A stretch of DNA of 8,815 nucleotides, from contig JAJIYR010000144.1 of NCBI GenBank assembly GCA_020881085.1, forward strand, positions 1 to 8,815, written 5' to 3'. The notes under the pieces were generated by a model. It made no database searches, was not told the origin of the DNA, and saw only the letters and a program-made list of their open reading frames with translations. Positions 6,410 to 8,815 of this stretch are shown here, piece after piece. How positions within the stretch are numbered: position 1 is the stretch's first letter; each line of letters opens with the position of its first letter. Position numbers and translations under genes: made by a program. Origin of the DNA: Rickettsia endosymbiont of Bryobia graminum. Lineage in GTDB: Bacteria; Pseudomonadota; Alphaproteobacteria; Rickettsiales; Rickettsiaceae.

Positions 6410-7219
6410 GTGACTCAAAAAATCTATTTTGTCAAGATGCATGGTTTAGGTAATGATTTTGTTATTATTAACAAGGATGATTTACCTATAAGTTATGATT
6501 TGCCTAAACTAGCTATAAATATTTCTAATAGGCATATAGGCATAGGGTGTGATCAATTTATTATTTATCAGCAAAAAGCAGATCATTATGAAATGTTGGT
6601 TTACAATCAGGATGGCTCAAGAGCCAAATTATGTGGTAATGCTTCAAGATGTTTAGCAAAATTAATATATTTAAATACTGGTAAAAAGGAAACTATATTA
6701 AATATTCAAGGAAAAAGATTAACTTGTAAGATATTAGATGAAAATGAAATCAGCATTGATACTGGAATCGTTAGTTTTGAAAAAGATTGGATGCCCTCGT
6801 CAGATAAAATTTGGCAACTAGCAGAACGTTACATGATTGATTTGAAAGAGGCGATTTGCGCTGATATAGGTAATCCTCATTTTGTCATATTTAGTGATCT
6901 TAGTGATCAAGATAAAGAGATTATTGGCGAAAAATTGCAGGAAAAAGAATTATTTATAGACGGAGTAAATGTTAACTTTGCTTCAATCAAAAATAATAAA
7001 ATTTATTTATCAGTGTGGGAAAGAGGAGCGGGTTTAACTCTCGCTTGTGGTAGTGGAGCTTGTGCTACTTTTGCTTCAGCTTTGAAACTTGGTTTTGTTA
7101 GTTCGCCTTGTGAAGTAGTGTTTAAATTAGGAAGTTTGAAAATGTCTAAGCAAGGAGAGAATATTATAATGACTGGCCCTGCTACTATAGTTGCTAGAGG
7201 AGAATTTCTCTATGAGTAA
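6410..7219 (+). CDS. dapF: Diaminopimelate epimerase
   Basis: DapF converts LL- to meso-diaminopimelate, the cross-linking residue of peptidoglycan and the precursor of lysine. The 269-residue protein starts with the typical KMHGLGNDFVII (9-20). The two catalytic Cys are C75 in LCGNASRC and C213 in LACGSGACAT. Substrate-binding motifs YNQDGSRA (65-72), GNPHFV (154-159) and WERGAG (203-208) are present. The start is GTG at 6410-6412, weakly backed by GAAAG nine bases upstream; the next Met is inside the conserved MHGLGNDF motif, so a later start would cut the domain. An ATG at 6394 is out of frame. A good promoter lies just upstream and mtaB overlaps the 3' end by 8 bases, so the two are cotranscribed. 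Confidence 0.96.
   Translation: MTQKIYFVKMHGLGNDFVIINKDDLPISYDLPKLAINISNRHIGIGCDQFIIYQQKADHYEMLVYNQDGSRAKLCGNASRCLAKLIYLNTGKKETILNIQGKRLTCKILDENEISIDTGIVSFEKDWMPSSDKIWQLAERYMIDLKEAICADIGNPHFVIFSDLSDQDKEIIGEKLQEKELFIDGVNVNFASIKNNKIYLSVWERGAGLTLACGSGACATFASALKLGFVSSPCEVVFKLGSLKMSKQGENIIMTGPATIVARGEFLYE
7196..7202 (+). promoter_or_regulatory. Ribosome binding site that fixes the mtaB start
   Basis: AGAGGAG (7196-7202) lies 9 bases before the ATG at 7212, inside the dapF 3' end. It is the clearest Shine-Dalgarno sequence in the window, and it rules against the in-frame TTG at 7191, which lies upstream of it. Confidence 0.75.
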
Positions 7220-8459
7220 ACAGGAGGTTATAACTTTTGGTTGTAGATTAAATATTTATGAAAGTGAGATTATTAAAAGTAATTTAGCTCTTTCTGGTCT
7301 TGATAATGTGGTTGTATTTAATAGTTGTGCTGTAACTGAAGAAGCAGAGAAGCAATTACGTCAGGCGATTCGTAAAACTAGAAAAAATAACCCAGATTCA
7401 AAAATTATTGTTACAGGATGCGCTGCCCAAAATAATCCTACAAAATATGGTAACATGTTGGAGGTTGATAAGGTAATAGGTAATATTGAAAAATTATCAC
7501 CTGTTCATTATCAGCTAAATGATGAAAAAGTAGTGGTAAATGACATTATGTCAGTAAAAGAAACGGCTAATCATATGGTTAGTAGTTTTGATGGTAAGTC
7601 ACGAGCTTTTTTACAGGTGCAAAATGGATGCGATCATCGTTGCACATTTTGTATGATTCCTTATGGTAGGGGGAATAGTCGTTCAGTGCCAATAGGAGTA
7701 ATAGCGGAGCAAGTAAAAAAATTAGTAGAGAATGGTTATAATGAAGTAGTATTTACTGGCGTAGATGTTACAGCTTATGGGCCAGATTTACCAGGATCGC
7801 CAACTTTTGCTCAAATGATTAGAAGAATTATAAATCTGGTACCAGAATTAAAGCGCCTTAGATTATCATCTATTGATGTAGGAGAAATTGATGATGAGCT
7901 ATTTAACTTAATAGCGTATACGCCATTAATAATGCCGCATTTTCATATTAGCTTGCAAGCTGGTGATGATATGATCCTTAAGAGAATGAAGCGTCGTCAT
8001 AATCGACAGAATATTATTGATTTTTGTCATAAATTACGAGCTGTTAGGCCTAATGTATCTTTTGGAGCAGATATAATAGCTGGTTTCCCAACTGAAACGG
8101 ATCAAATGTTTGAAAATACTAGAAAATTGATTTCTGAAGCTGATTTGCAGTATTTACATGTTTTTCCTTATTCTGAAAGAGCAGAAACTCCTGCAGCTAG
8201 AATGCCACAAATATCAGTGCCAATAAGAAAGGAAAGGGCTGAGCTTTTAAGAATAGAAGGGAAAAAGCAATTGCAGGAATTTTATAAAAGAAATATAGGA
8301 ACAGTTGTTGAGTTGCTTGTTGAGAATAATGGTATGGCTCATACTGAGAATTTTATTCCAGTAAAGTTAGGTGGTGATTTTATCGTTGGTCAGCTTATTA
8401 AAGGAAAGTTAGTAGGAATAGAAGATAATTATATGATTTCTGAAGTATTGGTGAGTTGA
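7212..8459 (+). CDS. mtaB: tRNA t6A37 methylthiotransferase, MtaB type
   Basis: This radical-SAM enzyme adds a methylthio group to t6A37 of tRNAs reading ANN codons, giving ms2t6A. From the ATG at 7212 the protein has 415 residues. The N-terminal UPF0004 domain binds one 4Fe-4S cluster through C11 (TFGCRLNIYE), C39 (NSCAVT) and C70 (TGCAAQ). The radical-SAM core holds the second in C140-x3-C144-x2-C147 (GCDHRCTFC), followed by MIPYGRGNSRS. A TRAM-like RNA-binding domain covers about 360-415. GCRLN and NSCAVT fit the MtaB subgroup better than MiaB or RimO. Translation starts inside dapF (ATGAGTAA, 8-base overlap) from a strong AGAGGAG. An in-frame TTG at 7191 would add seven residues, which I reject. 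Confidence 0.9.
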   Translation: MSKQEVITFGCRLNIYESEIIKSNLALSGLDNVVVFNSCAVTEEAEKQLRQAIRKTRKNNPDSKIIVTGCAAQNNPTKYGNMLEVDKVIGNIEKLSPVHYQLNDEKVVVNDIMSVKETANHMVSSFDGKSRAFLQVQNGCDHRCTFCMIPYGRGNSRSVPIGVIAEQVKKLVENGYNEVVFTGVDVTAYGPDLPGSPTFAQMIRRIINLVPELKRLRLSSIDVGEIDDELFNLIAYTPLIMPHFHISLQAGDDMILKRMKRRHNRQNIIDFCHKLRAVRPNVSFGADIIAGFPTETDQMFENTRKLISEADLQYLHVFPYSERAETPAARMPQISVPIRKERAELLRIEGKKQLQEFYKRNIGTVVELLVENNGMAHTENFIPVKLGGDFIVGQLIKGKLVGIEDNYMISEVLVS

Positions 8460-8490
8460 TATATAAGTAATGAATAAAATTCTTATAAAT

Positions 8491-8517
8491 AAAAAAACGA
8501 TTATATATCAATAATCG
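8491..8517 (-). terminator. Hairpin with T-run on the minus strand
   Basis: CGATTAT (8498-8504) pairs with ATAATCG (8511-8517) around the loop ATATCA. On the minus strand the stem is followed by seven T, the layout of an intrinsic terminator for leftward transcription. On the plus strand there is no T-run, so it does not look like a standard terminator for mtaB. The leftward transcript would have to come from beyond the window. Confidence 0.4.
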
Positions 8518-8520
8518 CAC

Positions 8521-8544
8521 CAGCTTCTGGTTGTAATGAAGCTG
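8521..8544. other. Inverted repeat downstream of mtaB
   Basis: CAGCTTC (8521-8527) and GAAGCTG (8538-8544) are exact inverse complements with a ten-base loop. No T-run follows on either side. It could help stabilise the mtaB mRNA end or be part of old insertion-element sequence; I see no way to decide. Confidence 0.35.
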
Positions 8545-8606
8545 ATATACTGTTCGTAAATGAAGGGTTGCAAAGATAGGAGAGATATTGTAGAGTTTAG
8601 GACATT

Positions 8607-8815
8607 GTGAGTAAGAATGTATTGAAAGAAGAACAAAGAGAGAAGTTGAAGGAACTTCATAACACAGAACGAGACCGACTCATATCTCATCGTATTAAGC
8701 CAGTTTTCATATATGACGCTGTGTATATTAACCTAGAGATTTCTAAGGTATTACTCTTGAGCCACGAAGCGATAAGAAAACATATTATTGATTAGCAAAA
8801 AGCAAATAAGCTTAA
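8607..8815 (+). pseudogene. IS630-family transposase N-terminus, interrupted by TAG
   Basis: The frame opens at GTG 8607 (a TAG lies three codons upstream at 8598) and encodes 62 residues. The first part is charged (LKEEQREKLKELHNTERDRL), followed by a helix-turn-helix-like region ending in NLEISKVLLLSHEAIRKHIID, which resembles the DNA-binding N-terminus of IS630-family transposases. The frame stops at TAG 8793-8795, but the same frame resumes with QKANKL, which matches the family pattern I know (IRKH-x-x-D-Y-x-x-x-x-KLK). A single change of a Tyr codon to TAG would explain this, so I call it a pseudogene. The window ends before the catalytic domain. An alternative is a two-frame IS630 element, but I see no slippery site before the stop. 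Confidence 0.65.

Noticed and set aside
7191..7211. TTG start giving a seven-residue longer MtaB
   Set aside because: The Shine-Dalgarno sequence AGAGGAG lies inside this extension and is well placed for the ATG at 7212; the shorter form also fits the family N-terminus.
8508..8690. Minus-strand open frame of 60 codons downstream of mtaB
   Set aside because: It overlaps the hairpins and the transposase N-terminus on the other strand; its product is low-complexity and hydrophobic, with no support as a gene.

Overview
The window is strongly A+T-rich bacterial DNA carrying ordinary housekeeping genes. Protein character points to the Rickettsiales, most likely the family Rickettsiaceae (Rickettsia, Orientia, Megaira-like endosymbionts). 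The signs are an Era/RNase III/LepB set close to what I remember of Rickettsia proteins, an M16 peptidase related to mitochondrial processing peptidase, TolA/TolR/TolQ, DapF and an MtaB-type tRNA methylthiotransferase, together with IS630 relics and a cluster of short palindromes. I cannot name the species from sequence alone.

Layout, left to right. (1) 3-134, plus strand: the C-terminal end of an IS630-family transposase, cut by the window edge. (2) 152-4644, all minus strand: a tightly packed run that reads, in transcription order, tolQ, tolR, tolA, lepB, rnc, era. Most neighbours overlap or nearly touch; the largest gap is 45 bases, between tolA and lepB. A candidate promoter lies just upstream of tolQ. 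(3) 4645-5072: a 428-base gene-free stretch with an A/T-only stem-loop and about six copies, whole or partial, of a 25-base palindromic element, many spaced close to 40 bases apart. (4) 5073-6338, minus strand: an M16 zinc peptidase. (5) 6339-6409: a short divergent promoter region with a good sigma-70 type promoter for dapF. (6) 6410-8459, plus strand: dapF and mtaB, overlapping by 8 bases. (7) 8460-8606: two hairpins. (8) 8607-8815: the N-terminal end of a second IS630-family transposase, interrupted by an in-frame TAG.

Functionally the core genes support the envelope and the translation/RNA machinery. TolQRA is the energised inner-membrane part of the Tol-Pal system, LepB matures exported proteins, DapF supplies meso-diaminopimelate for peptidoglycan, RNase III and Era act in rRNA processing and 30S assembly, MtaB modifies tRNA, and the M16 peptidase degrades peptides. 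The two IS630 relics lie in the same orientation at either side and suggest that this block has been rearranged by insertion elements.

I found no convincing undescribed defence, toxin or biosynthetic system. The points most worth a second look are the palindrome cluster with compensatory arm changes, the Asp-to-Asn change at a metal-binding position of RNase III, the era tail next to the IS630 remnant, and the unusual Pro/Glu/Lys repeats in TolA.
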